DNA of 64,000 nucleotides from Anthoceros angustus (Eukaryota > Streptophyta > Anthocerotopsida > Anthocerotales > Anthocerotaceae), in the NCBI GenBank assembly GCA_010909165.1, contig MU008158.1, positions 1,141,478 to 1,205,477 on the forward strand. The letters are read 5' to 3'. The position numbers and the translations under genes are program-made. Below, in pieces: positions 42,941 to 54,494 of the stretch (position 1 is the stretch's first letter; every line of letters begins with the position of its first letter). Below the pieces are notes generated by a model. It saw only the letters and a list, made by a program, of their open reading frames with translations. It was not told where the DNA came from and did not search any database.

Positions 42941-44097
42941 CTAGAGGGCCATTTCTGCTTGTAAAGCAGCAAGCTCATCCTCTTCCGCGGAGCTCTGCGG
43001 TGCCACTTTCTGAGGTGCTGGTTTCTGGGCAGGCCTGTATGGTGTAGAAGGCATCGGAGTAGTAACACTTGGTGTGAGTAGTTGGTCCTCAAATTCCGCT
43101 CCCTCCAGCTCTTCCAGCTCAGCTTCCAACTCGTCCTGAAGAACGCCAGTTGCACCAGTAAATACTTCACAATGAAAGAAAGAATCAGGAGACCTGTGAA
43201 CATGTCACTCGCCGACACACTTACCTCGTCAAAATCAGCAGCCGCTCCAATTGGAGTCGACAAAGCTTCTTGAATCTGCTTCATATTCTCTGTCTGCTCA
43301 TTAATTTCATCCATGGTCTTGTCGACATCATCTATATTCCTGTGATGGAAGCGGAAAAACATTAATACTTGCAGAGCATTGTGTGATGACAAGTTGAAAT
43401 CCACTCGGTACCAGAAAAAGCACGGTAGGAACAACATACGTCGCCTTCTGAATGGCCTTCATGGCAGTTGCTCCGCTGCGAAGGGCATCAACCGTCTCTG
43501 TTGTAGCCTTGGCTCCTTCAAGCATTATCATCTGCGACAGTATATTAGCACCATGGCAGGGTCAGCAATACAACTTGCTTTGAATTTGTTCTACACACAG
43601 AATTACTACACAATGTCAGCAACAGTACCTGATCGTGAATCCGCAACTGGAAATTCCCAAGCTGCTCCACCTGCACTTCGTACAGCTTCTTTCTCTTGAG
43701 ACATTGAATAGCAGCTGCATGACGGAGAACCAACACATAAGATGTGAGTCGACAGTTTCACCATCAGATATATCATCTCTAACACAACCAACTCACACTG
43801 AAAACACAAAAACACAACCTCTCCAACGTACCTCTTTTGTTTTTTTGACGTGTGGCCTCCCTAGCTTTCTCAATTTCATTGGCAATTTTCTTCTGCAGCA
43901 CCTTCTCTTTCTTCTCCAGCATATCAAGAGTCTGCACTACCGAAAACATCAGCATGAGCCAACCCATCCAACTAGATTGACAGGTCATAAGATAAATACA
44001 AACATCTCAGACTCAGATGCATCACCTCACTCAGCTTGTCGAGTGTCGAAAGAGTCGACGGCTCTTCCTTCGGCCGGCCAAACAGTCTGTTGAACAT
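42941..44097 (-). CDS. VPS32: ESCRT-III subunit VPS32/SNF7 (CHMP4)
   Basis: SNF7 polymerises into spiral filaments on endosome membranes and drives budding and scission of multivesicular bodies. It starts at 44097 with MFNRLFGRPKEEPSTLSTLD; next exons give LDMLEKKEKVLQKKIANEIE, AIQCLKRKKLYEVQVEQLGN, FQLRIHDQ, MIMLEGAKATTETVDALRSG, ATAMKAIQKAT and NIDDVDKTMDEINEQTENMK, then FDEVS. The last exon (43129-42941) has ELEAELEELEGAEFEDQLL and the C-terminal acidic helix EEDELAALQAEMAL that binds Vps4 and ALIX-type partners. Length and order match plant VPS32. Introns are about 80-130 bp. No defect was seen. Confidence 0.92.
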
Positions 44098-45160
44098 GAT
44101 TGCTGGCTGCAAGAAACCCTAGATGAGAATTTGTAGCAACCAGTCCAACAACAGCCCTTTAGGTGTCCTGTTGTAAATCCGCGTCACACACCACCATATG
44201 TTTGCCAACCCGTGTGCAGGCACCCGCGTCCCGCGACGCGAATCTAGTAAGCTGACCGAAGATCTACTCGGTAATCACAAAACGCCACACAGCTTTGACG
44301 TTGGACGCAAGCACTCGGTCAGATTTCTAACCGACGCTCCGTCAGTGTGATCCGCCTCTAGGCATGGGATCCAGGGCACCACAAAATTTGCACGAAATTC
44401 CTGAATCCCACTTCCCGATACTCTACACTTCCGCGGGTGCCAAAATCTAGCTCTTGAAGAAGCAGCAAAGCAAACTGGCCCTACTACTCCAACCCCGCAG
44501 CTGCTAGATCCCTTCAAGCTACTGCCGCTAGTGCACACAGATTGTTGCCGCGTCCAAGCGTGACCATTCCTAGCGCTTCGGCTTCGGCAGCCCGGCTCCG
44601 GGCACAGTGGCACCAATTCGCGACCGGCACCTGCCGTGCCGCGTCCCCTCCCTGGTTCCCTGATGGAGACAGAGAAGCAATGAGAGGCAGAGACCAGGGC
44701 ACTGCTGGCGGAGAGCTCGGGGATGAGACCTCCGCGGGCCGGGTAGGATGAGAGTGGAAGGTAGACGGAGGGAAGTAACAGGAAAGCACAGGTCCGCGTG
44801 TCAGGTTACACAATATGTGACTCCATTGCCCGGGTACATACATACTTATACAGTACCTATATACAAGCAGTAACTTCTACAGCAGGTTACCGAGTCACGG
44901 CTCACGGAGAGCTAGGAAACGCGTCCAACAGTCTATCTTGGCAACAGCAGACTACTTAGATGTCTAATTCGGAGCCCTGATTCTTGCATAGTGTCATGGA
45001 GCCTGGAGGAGGGTGAGCCAAAAATTTGGAAGGCCATGTCAAAACTTGTATCCCTGCTGCGGAAACCGGGATGTGCGAATCATCAACTGATGATGCTGTC
45101 TCTCAGGCAAGCTGCATCCACAGGCATTGACGCAAGAGGATGGAACGAAGGGGCAGCCGG
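44098..45160. other. Spacer between VPS32 and the NEDD8 protease
   Basis: It contains the VPS32 promoter and 5' UTR and the 3' flank of the protease. A GC-rich stretch (44540-44760) has open frames on both strands without recognisable motifs. I see no RNA gene or repeat. Confidence 0.35.
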
Positions 45161-45166
45161 ACCTGA

Positions 45167-46157
45167 TCACCCTTGCTGCTGCTGCTGCTGCTGCAACCTG
45201 AGGGATGAGATGAGGTCCAGGGTGTGTTGCCGCATCTCGGTCACATTGTCTGCAGTGACTTGAGATCGGAGGAGAGCCGGGATGTCGGGCTCCCTGAATC
45301 CTGTCCTCTTGTCTTGGAAGGCCTGGCAGATGACCTTGGCTATGGCCATGACATACACCCCGCAGTCGTAGCTGTTCTCCTGCTGCGGTGTGACCGGCTC
45401 GGTGAGCTTTGCCGACGCAGCAGCTGGCCCTGAGAGAGAGGAATGTCGGTATGAGAGACAGAGACACGAGGCAGTGGCACTGACTAGGGCAACATGCTGC
45501 AGTTACCTATGAAGGGCTTGATGATGTTCACCAGGGCGCGGGCTTGCCTCCAATTCGTGCCTGACATGCTATCGAAATGCTCGAACGTATTTCTTTGCCT
45601 GCCACACATGAAACAAGTGAGCAGAGAAGGTGTTACAACTCCATCCGGGGACAGACATGTCTTGACAGGGAAGGACAAGGACAGTACAGCGGACCTGGTG
45701 TAGACGAGCAACGTCCAGTGAGTGCCGCCTTCAGCAGTCTCCACATCTTCATTGTTGTTCAAGGCAAACAAGATGACCTGCAAGTGAAGGGACACCCGGA
45801 TTAGCGTCCTGTGCCCGGCAGGGGCCAATTGACAAGAAGGCGGAACCCTAGGCTGACAGATGGTGCAGGAAGCGGGAACGACAGACAGCGAACCTGACGA
45901 TCCGGCAAATTGAGAGGCTGGATGGAAGCCTGCAGACCGTCCGCGTCGGGGCAATGCAGGAGCCAGAATGTGAGCGAGGGGCCGACGAGGAGGAGCGGGC
46001 CGGAGTCGGGAGCTCCCTCTGCAGGCCTGTGTTGCAGGGTGAGGTGGTAGAAGAAGAACTCGATGATCTGGTCATTGAGGTAATGAGGGCCCTGCAGCAG
46101 GTCCATGTCCGGGTGTCGCAGCACCACGGGTCCATAGCTGAGCACGGGGCCGTCCAT
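45167..46157 (-). CDS. NEDD8-specific cysteine protease (SENP8/DEN1 type)
   Basis: This C48-family protease processes the NEDD8/RUB precursor and removes NEDD8 from targets such as cullins. Start at 46157: MDGPVLSYGPVVLRHPDMDL, then LNDQIIEFFFYHL, a hallmark of the family. Exon 2 gives VILFALNNNEDVETAEGGTH followed by WTLLVYTR, with the catalytic histidine. Exon 3 gives FEHFDSMSGTNWRQA with the catalytic aspartate. The last exon gives QENSYDCGVYVMAIAKVICQ with the nucleophile cysteine. All three catalytic residues are present. The protein ends with seven glutamines and a glycine, encoded by a CAG run (45171-45195), which is unusual for the family. An in-frame ATG-containing extension upstream of 46157 exists, but MDGPVLSY matches the usual family N-terminus. 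Confidence 0.9.
45171..45195 (-). repeat. CAG trinucleotide run coding polyglutamine
   Basis: Seven or eight consecutive CTG on the plus strand (CAG on the coding strand) at the extreme C-terminus of the NEDD8 protease. Its length is likely polymorphic. Confidence 0.85.
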
Positions 46158-47265
46158 GGCTGCCGGCTCCTTGCCTAGCGCTCCAGCGTCCAGCAGGCCG
46201 GGGTCCAGGAGGAGTGCTGCCGCTGCCGCATCCCCTGCCCCGAACCAGAAATCGACATTGATGTCCCACACCTTATCTATTTTCGCAGACGTTCGATCCC
46301 GCGTCCTCTGCTCTGCCTTGCTCCTCCTTTGCTCCCACCAAAATGCTAGAGCGAGCCGAGACAGAAACACCTCGAGCGAGGCCGAGGATGGTACATAATC
46401 GAGAGCAGAACAAGGGCCGCAGGCAGACAAATAGCGATCGACCGCGGCTTTCCCGCGCCGTTACTTGAGACTCCGTTTCTACAAACAATTTCAGGTACAG
46501 ACCGAAAATGCTAAGCAGCATTTCAGAAGGGAAAGGTCTGGAAGAGACTGGTCTGGAAAAGACAAGAGACACGGTACGTAGTGTGCGCTGAGGAGAGGAG
46601 CAAGTGTGAAGTCGCACAATGCACACGCGTGTTTGCTGCTCAAAAATGAAACAATCAAATTAAGCAGATAATCGACATAAGTTTCAGCGGCCATGTGACA
46701 TCCATCTACAAGTCCATGCAAGCCTGTCTGTAAGTAAGTCTGCCTGTCTGTCTGTGTCCGCGTCTTCACATCTCAGTCTGCACTGGTTCTCTCACCTCCT
46801 GCCGCATCAGCCCCTACACAACCATGAGCCCAAGACACAAGGCAGAGCTTCCACGAGCAATAGCTCCCAAGAATGGCTTCAAGACAAAACTTTAACGTCA
46901 ATACAAGTTCTACGACAAGTCGCAACTTCTTATGAACATCTACGTCAACCATAGAGCTCCACAGCTGCTGCTTACACTGCGCCCCCTCTAGCAGGGTCAT
47001 TCAGGACCCTGCAGGATAACCAAAACCCTGGGCCATGCCTGCCCTGGGTGACACAGCTAACTCCCAGACAGAAGAAGCGAATCCTTGAAGCACAACTTTG
47101 AGGTCAGTCATGGATAAACTTGCATTGCCTTGCTCGAGTGCTCCATCCGGTTGAGGAAAGCTTTGGACCAAACCTTCTTCATGCTTGTAGTGTAGTATAA
47201 GCCTAAACCCGACAGGAAAAAAAGCGGCACCAGATCCCCTCCCCTTCCCTCCTGCAAAGATTAGG
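46158..47265. other. Spacer between NEDD8 protease and RAD23
   Basis: It contains the protease promoter and 5' UTR (46158-46500) and the likely 3' UTR of RAD23 (46980-47265). A few TGTCTGTC repeats lie at 46735-46757. No gene could be supported. Confidence 0.35.
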
Positions 47266-48454
47266 TCAGTCATCGTATTCTGCTGCATGTTCCAATAAGT
47301 AGTTGGCGGCCAACTGCTCGTTCTTGTCGCACGCCAGGTACGCCTCGATCACCAGGGCCCGGTCGAACCCCATGCCCTCCAGCCGGTCGATAGCTTCCCG
47401 CTCCTCGGGTGTCACGTTGATGGGCTGGGCGTTCCCCATGAGTTGCGCCAGCGCTTCCCCGCCCTCGCCAGCATCGCCGCCCGCCTCGTTGATGAGGCGG
47501 AGAAACTCCCCCTGGTTCTCCGTGATGAGCCGCAGCAGCTGCGGGTTCTGCTTGCCCAGCTCCTGCAGCATGGGCTGCAAGATTTGAGGATTGGCCTGCA
47601 CCATATTCCGCAGCGCCAGAAACTGGCCGTTGTTGCGCAAAAAATCTAGGGTTCCGACACCCCCACCGCCCCCGCCTCCCACGCCGGGCATGCCCTGAGG
47701 AAACAGGTCCAGCGGCGCGGCATTAGCCCCGCGGGCGCGTTGATGCCGCCGCCCTGCGCATGCTGCTGCGGCCCGCCTCCCGGAGCTGCCGCCGCATCCC
47801 GCCAGCCGCGGGCGCCACCCCGGAACCCGCGCCACGGGAGGAGCCAAGTTGTCTGGGATACCAGAGTAGAGATACTCCACGGCCCGCTCCGGGTTGTTAA
47901 ACGCGGCTCGCAGCGCCTGCAGCACCGTCTCCCTGTTCCAGCTCCGCCTCCCATGTCCACCATCTGCTGGATGGTCTGCTCCAGCCCGAGCCCGCCACCA
48001 GGTTAGACGCTGCATGCCCGTACGCATCCCCAACGGGCGCCGCAGCCTCGGCCGCGGGGCTGGGTGCCGCCGCCGGCACCACCTGCGAGGAAGAAGGCGG
48101 CGGCGGCGGCGCGGGGCCGCCTCCGCTGCCGGGGCCGCTGCTGGAGCCGGAGCCGCATTCGGAGGCGGAGCCGGGGCGGCCGCAGCCGGAGGCGGGGCCG
48201 GGGCCGGGCGGAGCCGCGGCCTTGGCCTTGGTGAGCATCACCACAAGGAAGCCGTTGTCAGACACCTTGTTGTCCTCCATGGTGGTCTCGTCCTTGAGCA
48301 CCTTGCCCTGATGGATGAGCAGCTGCTGCGCGCAAGGAAAGGCTTCCTTGCCCTGCGTCTCCTCGATCTGCTTCTTCACGGCCATCACCGTGTCCGCAGG
48401 GTTCACCTCCATCTCGAACTGGTTCCCCCGCAGGGTCTTCACGGATATCTTCAT
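47266..48454 (-). CDS. RAD23: RAD23 ubiquitin receptor (intronless, with apparent frame breaks)
   Basis: RAD23 shuttles ubiquitylated proteins to the proteasome and stabilises XPC in DNA repair. Start at 48454: [20 protein letters not shown] (ubiquitin-like domain, residues 1-76), with [21 protein letters not shown] Gly/Pro/Ala-rich linker follows, then UBA1 (QQMVDMGGG.. [20 protein letters not shown]), the XPC-binding domain ([20 protein letters not shown]) and UBA2 ([20 protein letters not shown]) ending AAEYDD at 47266. All four domains are in the usual order. The frame changes near 47993 and 47952 in UBA1 and again near 47820 and 47740 in the linker, each consistent with one missing base in G/C-rich sequence; the last two compensate. 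No intron is visible, whereas plant RAD23 genes normally have many, so this may be a retrocopy. Whether it is functional depends on whether the frame breaks are real. Confidence 0.85.
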
Positions 48455-49567
48455 GGCGGCCGACGCCGACGCTGCCGCTGCCGCTCCCTGCTCGGTGCGC
48501 GCCCGCCTGCGTCCCCTGCTGCTGCTTGCGCGAATGCAAACCCTCTCAGCAGGCCACCCTTGTATGCCTACGCGTCCCTCGAGGATCAAATGCTCTCCCC
48601 GAGGCCAGCCTTGCTACGAAAGCCACAGGAAGAAAGAAAGAACAGCCACGAAAGGAAAGAAGCCAGGCAGTGGCACGCCAAAAAGATCTTACATAGCACT
48701 AGGGTCTAGGCGCTCACGCACCCCTATTTCTATACCCTGCCCGCTTCGCCTCCAACAAGTACCTTGTACAACACTATCTACCAACCTTACTTACATTGTA
48801 TAGGCACCCGTTTTATACCTATGGCTAATAGCGGATCGCTTTTTCACCGACTATTAGTGAGTTATTTGAATCAAGTATTGATATTTAATTATTTGTTAAT
48901 CATAAATAAACAAAAAATACCTAAAAATAATACTCTCATCAAAAACTCCTAACCATACATCCCATGAGACTCGAGGTGGATATGACCTAGGAATTAGGTA
49001 CGTCCGGAGATGCGATAGAAACTGAGAAGTACCGGGAGGTTGATGTGATTCAAGGTTTCCGAGCACGGGATATAGCTGGAGGTTGATGTGAACCAAACTA
49101 GGGCCGTATCTATAAGGTTTACGGACACCCGGTCTATGGTCGGATAATTATATGATCAGAAGATAATGTGGTTGGAGATTAATGTGACTACAACTAAGAC
49201 TGAATATATCTCTCTTATTGGCTCCTTACTTTCTCTCTGTAGTCTAATATTTTACCTGCATTTTAGGTGATTGTAAGGATTCCTTGGACAGAGACCAGCT
49301 TACAGGTAGTTCGGACACGACTGTTCCATCACCTCATAGCGTGGAGTTGGTAAGCTCTGGATCACATATGGCTCCTTACTTTCTGTATAACCTACTATTT
49401 TACCTGCGCTTTAGGTGATGGTAAGGATTACTTGGACAGAGACCAGCCTACAGGTGGTTCAAACACGACTGTTCCAGGCCCGTCACCTTATGCCGTGGAG
49501 TTGGTAAGCTCTGGATCACAGGCAGACCGTCGGACGGGTGTGCGTGTGAAAGCTTTCCCGAGGCGCC
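48455..49567. repeat. Spacer with 150-bp direct duplication upstream of GPI gene 1
   Basis: 48700-49100 is AT-rich without genes. A block starting GGCTCCTTACTTTCT occurs at 49220 and again at 49370 (spacing 150 bp) and carries TTTTACCTGC, CTTGGACAGAGACCAGC and CGTGGAGTTGGTAAGCTCTGG in both copies. A shorter AGGTTGATGTGA motif recurs at 49036 and 49080. This is probably the promoter and 5' region of the GPI-anchored gene or an old element. Confidence 0.6.
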
Positions 49568-50898
49568 ATGGCTGCCCGTTTGCGATCGTCCGGTTCTCGA
49601 GGCTCGCCAGCTGTTGGAGTTGTTCCGCCCGCGGACCTGTCGGATGCTCAGCTTAGTTCCATGTTGGAGCATTCCATGCATCGTTCTATGCTGTTGATGA
49701 CCTTGACCGCGGTCATGATGGTGCTATGCCTGGCATCAAGCTGCAACGCTGGTAAGAGCGAACCTACATAGCTTCAGTGCGTGTATTTTGCTTTTGTCTT
49801 CTACCTCTGGAGTAGTAGCACGAGGCATTGGATGTGATCATGACAAATGCTTGATGCGTGGATTTAGATGTTCGAAAGCAGAAGCAACAGGGAAATGGAG
49901 GCGAACGAGAGACATGTTTCCCTGCCTCTGTAGTTAGTTGTGTCTGCTGGAAGCTTGGAATTTGTGACTGCTACGGACACGCTGGTTTGTCAACTGTCGT
50001 GTCCTTTAAAAGCTCATCTCAATAGCTCTTATTGGAAGGATGCTGCGTGCTTGTGGCTGGAAGGATGCTGCGTGCTTGTGAAGGTGACGCAGGCCGTTCC
50101 TTGTGTTAGGATGTGTTATGTGGCACAAAGTCGTTCGCACAAGGAAACGTCTTTGATTGAACTTTTGCCTCTGCGTGGTAGAAGGCACTCTGTTTCTGAG
50201 ATGTGTTGTCTTTACTTTAGAAGGGAGTGTTCTTAGAAGATGGCCTGCCTTCAGGGCCAGCTTCTTCTGCTTGCTGGTAGAATGTTTGGTCAAAATGTCT
50301 TGCTTCAGAGAAGTAACGTTTCTCCTTGTCCACCGTTGCAGAGAGTAATGCCACCATCGTAGGCAAAGAAGCAGATCTTTTGAACGGCATCAACAACTAC
50401 AGGCTGGCCATAAACAGGTCAGCACTGACCGTGAACGCTGGAGCGCAATGTTTGGCAACTCGTCTGGCTCCTTATTACAAGGACAGCGACTGCACTAATA
50501 CCTCAGCGCAATACGAGATGCCAGACGCTTTCAGCATTAACGGCTATGACGACTCTATTCAGTATTGCCGTATTCCACCACAAAATGTCCAAGACGCAGA
50601 GATCTTGCCTGTGTGTGTGAATGACTCCCTTGTCCATTCAGCTTTGCCCTTCTACACTACGACGAAGCAAGTGGAGTACCAAGCAGCTATCAACTCATCC
50701 AATTATGTGTCAGCTGGAGTTGGTTCGGCCGGTAACTACTTCTTCGTCATCCTAGGTACCTCTACTGAAACTGGAAATCTGGCGCAGAATGCGCTGAACG
50801 GAGCGTATTCCAAGAGTGTTCCCATGCTCTCCATCTTAATGCCTTTTCTCGTGGCTCTACTGATGTCCAATGGCTTGATAGGTGGGGTTGTGTCCTAA
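49568..50898 (+). CDS. GPI-anchored extracellular protein 1 (At3g06035/At5g19250-like)
   Basis: These small plant proteins of unknown biochemical role have a signal peptide, a cysteine-containing extracellular domain and a GPI signal. Exon 1 (49568-49751) has the hydrophobic leader MLLMTLTAVMMVLCLASSC; the most natural start is the ATG at 49676 (MHRSMLL), while 49568 would add 36 residues. A 590-bp intron leads to exon 2 at 50342 after GTTGCAG, phase checked (NA-ESNATIVGK). Exon 2 reads LLNGINNYRLAINRSALTVN, AQCLATRLAPYYKDSDC and LPVCVNDSLVHSALPFYT, and ends in a hydrophobic tail, MLSILMPFLVALLMSNGLIG, suited to GPI addition. Several N-glycosylation sites (NRS, NTS, NDS, NSS) occur. A relative lies at 53666-54494. 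Confidence 0.82.
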
Positions 50899-51344
50899 CC
50901 TGCAACTCAGCAGCATATGGCATGTCTCACTCTTCAATCCTTACACATTCTTTGTGCGCCTCATCGGGCCGATCAGGAGATTGACCTACCCTGCTTTTTG
51001 CGGAACTTCCACCTTATGTAACTGAATAGTCTTGCCAGGTGACAGGCCTCGTTCTTGCACTTGTAAGGTTGAAGGTCCCTACGCTCCAAGTAGTTAGGAA
51101 ATATTGCCTGCAGGAATCGAAGGCCCTCGGAGTTCCCTATGCAGCTACAGAGATTGAAGGCGTTGAGAATCCATTTCGCAGCTTGTCTATCCCCTTGGAA
51201 GAGCTGGGGCAGCTGTCAGCAGTAGTAGCATTTGATTTGTGCGGCAGGGGTAGCATTGAACTCAAGGGTGAATGCAGAACTTTACTTTCCCATGAAGCGT
51301 ACATTCCTCGATAAAGGAAGGGAAAAGTCTAGGAACTTTTTCAT
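50899..51344. other. Downstream of GPI gene 1
   Basis: 3' UTR and spacer. A 91-codon open frame at 51039-51314 has no recognisable motif. Confidence 0.3.
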
Positions 51345-53235
51345 CTAATCTACCAAGTCGTTGTGACTCTCGGATGATGTTGTTGCTGCTAGTAGAAAAG
51401 TCGTTCTGACTCTCGGATGATGTTGTCGCTGCTTCTGGAATAAGTTAGCTTCGCTGTAGAGACGGAGGAAGGAATTGTCGAAGTTATCACGGCTTCCGCC
51501 CCGCCCTAGCAGCAGGAGTGCTTCTCTCTCCCGCCTCTCCCTGGTTTGCCGGATCTGCCCAGTGCCCACGTTGAAAGCCGCAGCTGCCACTTGCTCCGGG
51601 AGGCTGCGGTACACCGAGGACCTGCCTTCAAGCGCCTCAACAAATGGCCTGCACAATTTCACACACACACTTGTAAGCCCTGTGTGTGATGCCACACTTC
51701 CGACGCCACTTGTAAGCGAATATCACCAGGATGAAGACGTCGTCTTCAAAGGAGTACCTGGAAAAAATGTAGAAGAGAAGCATCTGTTGGGTATCCTCCC
51801 ACATCCACAGGACTGAACCACCTAGGTGGACCACCGTCCGGCTTGATCAAATCGTGAACTTGAACCATGCAGTCTTTCATACTCAGGAGCTCTTTGGCCT
51901 CTTCTACTGTTTCTGCAAGTGCTCCACTTCCCCCCCTCGCCTCCAGCACAGACTACAATGATTGCCTATCACCACTCTTGTCATCTGGATTGCCAACCCT
52001 GGAACAGCTAGGATCTGTGGTCAAAACTGCTTGAACTGTCGCCAGGCTCTTTCTACTGCTGCGATCGGTGCCGGTGCCATGTTGAATAAAGGGATGGGTG
52101 GACCACTTGCTTATGTTCAACTGGGAAGGTAACTTCTGCCATGGATGGGCAGAACTTTCAGAACGCAGAACTTTACTGGAGCTGCAGTGAAGAAAAGTCT
52201 GCTGGTGACAGGTGCTATAGATGCCGGAGTGTTGGACAGAATAGATAGCAGCAGTATGGCTACCCATGTTTGCTGATCCGCACACACGGAGCTAGGAACC
52301 AGGCGCTCTGGCTTGTGGTTGCCAGGCTACATGAAATTAAGCTACCTGACTCAGTTCAGAGAATGCCGAGCTGAGCCTTGCAGATCAGTCCTGCACTGCA
52401 CAAAGAGCGATTCCAATTAGACCCATCACCGTAAAATCTTTCATGTCACACAAGATTGTGGACAGGGTGGCAGAAGAAGTGGTCAAACCCAGGTACAGGA
52501 TACAGGAGTCAGAATTCGTTCAGAAAGCTACTGGCAGGAAAGGTGATTACCTGAAATGCGTGAGCAAGGCCCCCCCGAGACAGCCCCAGAAACGATGCTC
52601 TGCCCCGCCTGCTATGTAAACATAACACTGTGTCCATCCATTCATGACATTGACAGAAGGATTGTGTAACGTTTGATGAGCCGTAAGCCTTGAGCAGACG
52701 GAGTGTGCGGCCGAAATGTCCGCAGTGTTGCCTCGACAATGGAACGGACTCCCGAGATTCGTATTCGGCTGAAACTCGCCTGCCGCCCGCTCCACAGTCT
52801 CCTGCTGATGGCGGAAGGCATCGTATGTTGGAGGCAGTTGTTATGGGTCTCACCTTCACCAATCAGGAGATAAGGGGTGTTGCTGCTTCGGGTCATCGCC
52901 TTGGATCTGGCGAGCTGAGGTTTCCTTCACGATCTTGTGGCTTGTCTGTCTCAATCCGTGAAGGTGAAAGCTTGTAGTAGCTCCCAGCAACTCCCGCGGG
53001 ATCTGGATATCGCGCTCGGCCAGGACCCTGCTGGCTCTGCAGAAGCTGCTCCCCTGCCTTTCGTCGATGTCCCACGCATCGGCCAGGAACTCTGGTCGGA
53101 ATCCCTGCGACACTCCTCCAAATTTCTTCTCCTCCCTGCGCCCTCTGCCGGCCAGGAAGAATGCCTGCAAGCGGGCACAGGACATTGAAGGCACCGAATT
53201 TCCCACTCAAGCCATCCGAAGCCTCTCTCGGCCAC
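51345..53235 (-). CDS. Unrecognised minus-strand gene region
   Basis: Several minus-strand open pieces may be exons of one gene: 53206-52980 (LQAFFLAGRGRREEKKFGGV; RPEFLADAWDIDERQGSSF; ERDIQIPRELLGATTSFH), 52750-52550 (NPSVNVMNGWTQCYVYIAGG), 51930-51800 (VEEAKELLSMKDCMVQVHDL; IKPDGGPPRWFSPV), 51770-51700 (YSFEDDVFILVIFAYKWRRK) and 51640-51420 (FVEALEGRSSVYRSLPEQVA; RERREREALLLLGRGG; FLRLYSEANLFQKQ). They sound like a real, possibly organelle-targeted protein, but I do not recognise the family and could not confirm all splice sites. Confidence 0.4.
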
Positions 53236-53665
53236 TCTCTTGCGCGGGGCTATGTAAGGGCGCGAAGGCTATATGAGGACAGAAATTCATGTGTACATAG
53301 GATCGTGGATATGTATTTCTACGCATTTTGTTTTCCACTTCGTTTGACAGTACGTTACAAAGAATTGCTCCTGCTGCAGCTTGGCTCTCGCCAAGCTGTC
53401 TTTGCTCCCGAAGAAGGCTACCTGATTCTGTCGAGTCGAGAGGCGGCAAGGTATGAAAGCGCTGACCGGGTGCGATCATCACAGCGATATGCGGAAGACG
53501 CGATCTTGCACGTTGCCCAGACTGCAAAGGAGGCCTAGGGCGTACTGACCTCTGCCTGTTGCAAGTTTGCTATGCTTGCTTTCACTTGAAGGACTTCAAG
53601 CGAAACCAAGATGCTTCAGCTTCCACGCCCCAGCAGACGGTGAGTCCCGCAACCTATCTCGTCGC
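53236..53665. other. Spacer between the unknown gene and GPI gene 2
   Basis: Upstream region of the minus-strand unknown gene and 3' flank of GPI gene 2. A 125-codon plus-strand frame (53161-53538) has no recognisable motif. Confidence 0.3.
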
Positions 53666-54494
53666 CTACCACAGCCAGAACGTCACAAGCAAGGAAGCTC
53701 CGAAAGCCAAGCCTGCCGTGACAAGACAAGCCTGCTTTGCATCTGCACTATTGTTAGAGCCGGATCCGCCTGGTGAGCTGCTGCTGGAACCGGGATCGGA
53801 GCCGGAGCCGGGGCCGGGGCCCTGATTGGAGCCCCCGCCCGGCGGAGAGGACGTGCAGTCCGGCTGCACCACCACAACCAGCCAGGACGAAGAGGACGCT
53901 GCTCCCACCTTGGTAATCAGGCCGTTGGTAAGGGCGCCTCCACATAGCGAGGAGGCATTGACACCGGAAGTGTAGAAAGCCAGCAGCTGCGGCAGCGGGA
54001 TGACGCCGCCAGGGGTGCACACCGCGCACGCATCGTACGGGCAGCCGCTGGACGAGATCTGGCAGCCGGTGAAGTTGGTTGGGGACGGCAACTCCACAGG
54101 GTATGGCCCTGTGAGCGAATTACAGAGGGGGAAGCCGTAAGTGGCAACGTAATTCTGCGCCAGACACTCATCCCCCGCATCCTGTGACACAACCGGTAAG
54201 CCCTTCGACGTTCTGTAGAGGTTGATGCTGTTGAGGAAATCCGACTTCGTATCTACATCACAGGAAAGGCTGCACATTAGGAAAGGAAATACACATACTT
54301 CAACTGGAGCATGTGAACTGAAGGCAGCAGCACACAATCCCCTTTCCTCCCTCAACACTTGTAACCGACCCGATCTTGCAACAAAAGCACGCAAGGCAAG
54401 TTCTCAAGTTACCGGCCACAGAGAAGCTAGGGAGCAGGGTGGCCATGCAAACCACCAGGAGCAGCCACACAGTCCTCGATCGGGACGGTGCCAT
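53666..54494 (-). CDS. GPI-anchored extracellular protein 2
   Basis: Same plant family as 49568-50898. Exon 1 (54494-54413) encodes the signal peptide MAPSRSRTVWLLLVVCMATL then LPSFSVA, with donor GTAACT. Exon 2 (54252-53666), after acceptor GATGTAG, reads DTKSDFLNSINLYRTSKGLP, DECLAQNYVATYGFPLCNSL, CPYDACAVCTPGG and SSWLVVVVQPDC. A Gly/Ser/Pro linker and a C-terminal hydrophobic tail, CLVTAGLAFGASLLVTFWLW, follow, typical for GPI attachment. Cysteines are more numerous than in protein 1. The first eight codons and everything upstream are copied, inverted, to 3780-5519, where the start codon is fused to transposon sequence. Confidence 0.82.

Noticed and set aside
48000-48700. 271-codon plus-strand ORF opposite RAD23
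   Set aside because: It is a GC-rich shadow of the RAD23 coding strand, with low-complexity Arg/Gly/Ala content.
51345-53235. Possible chloroplast import component
   Set aside because: No recognisable Tic/Toc motif could be found; only general composition suggested it.
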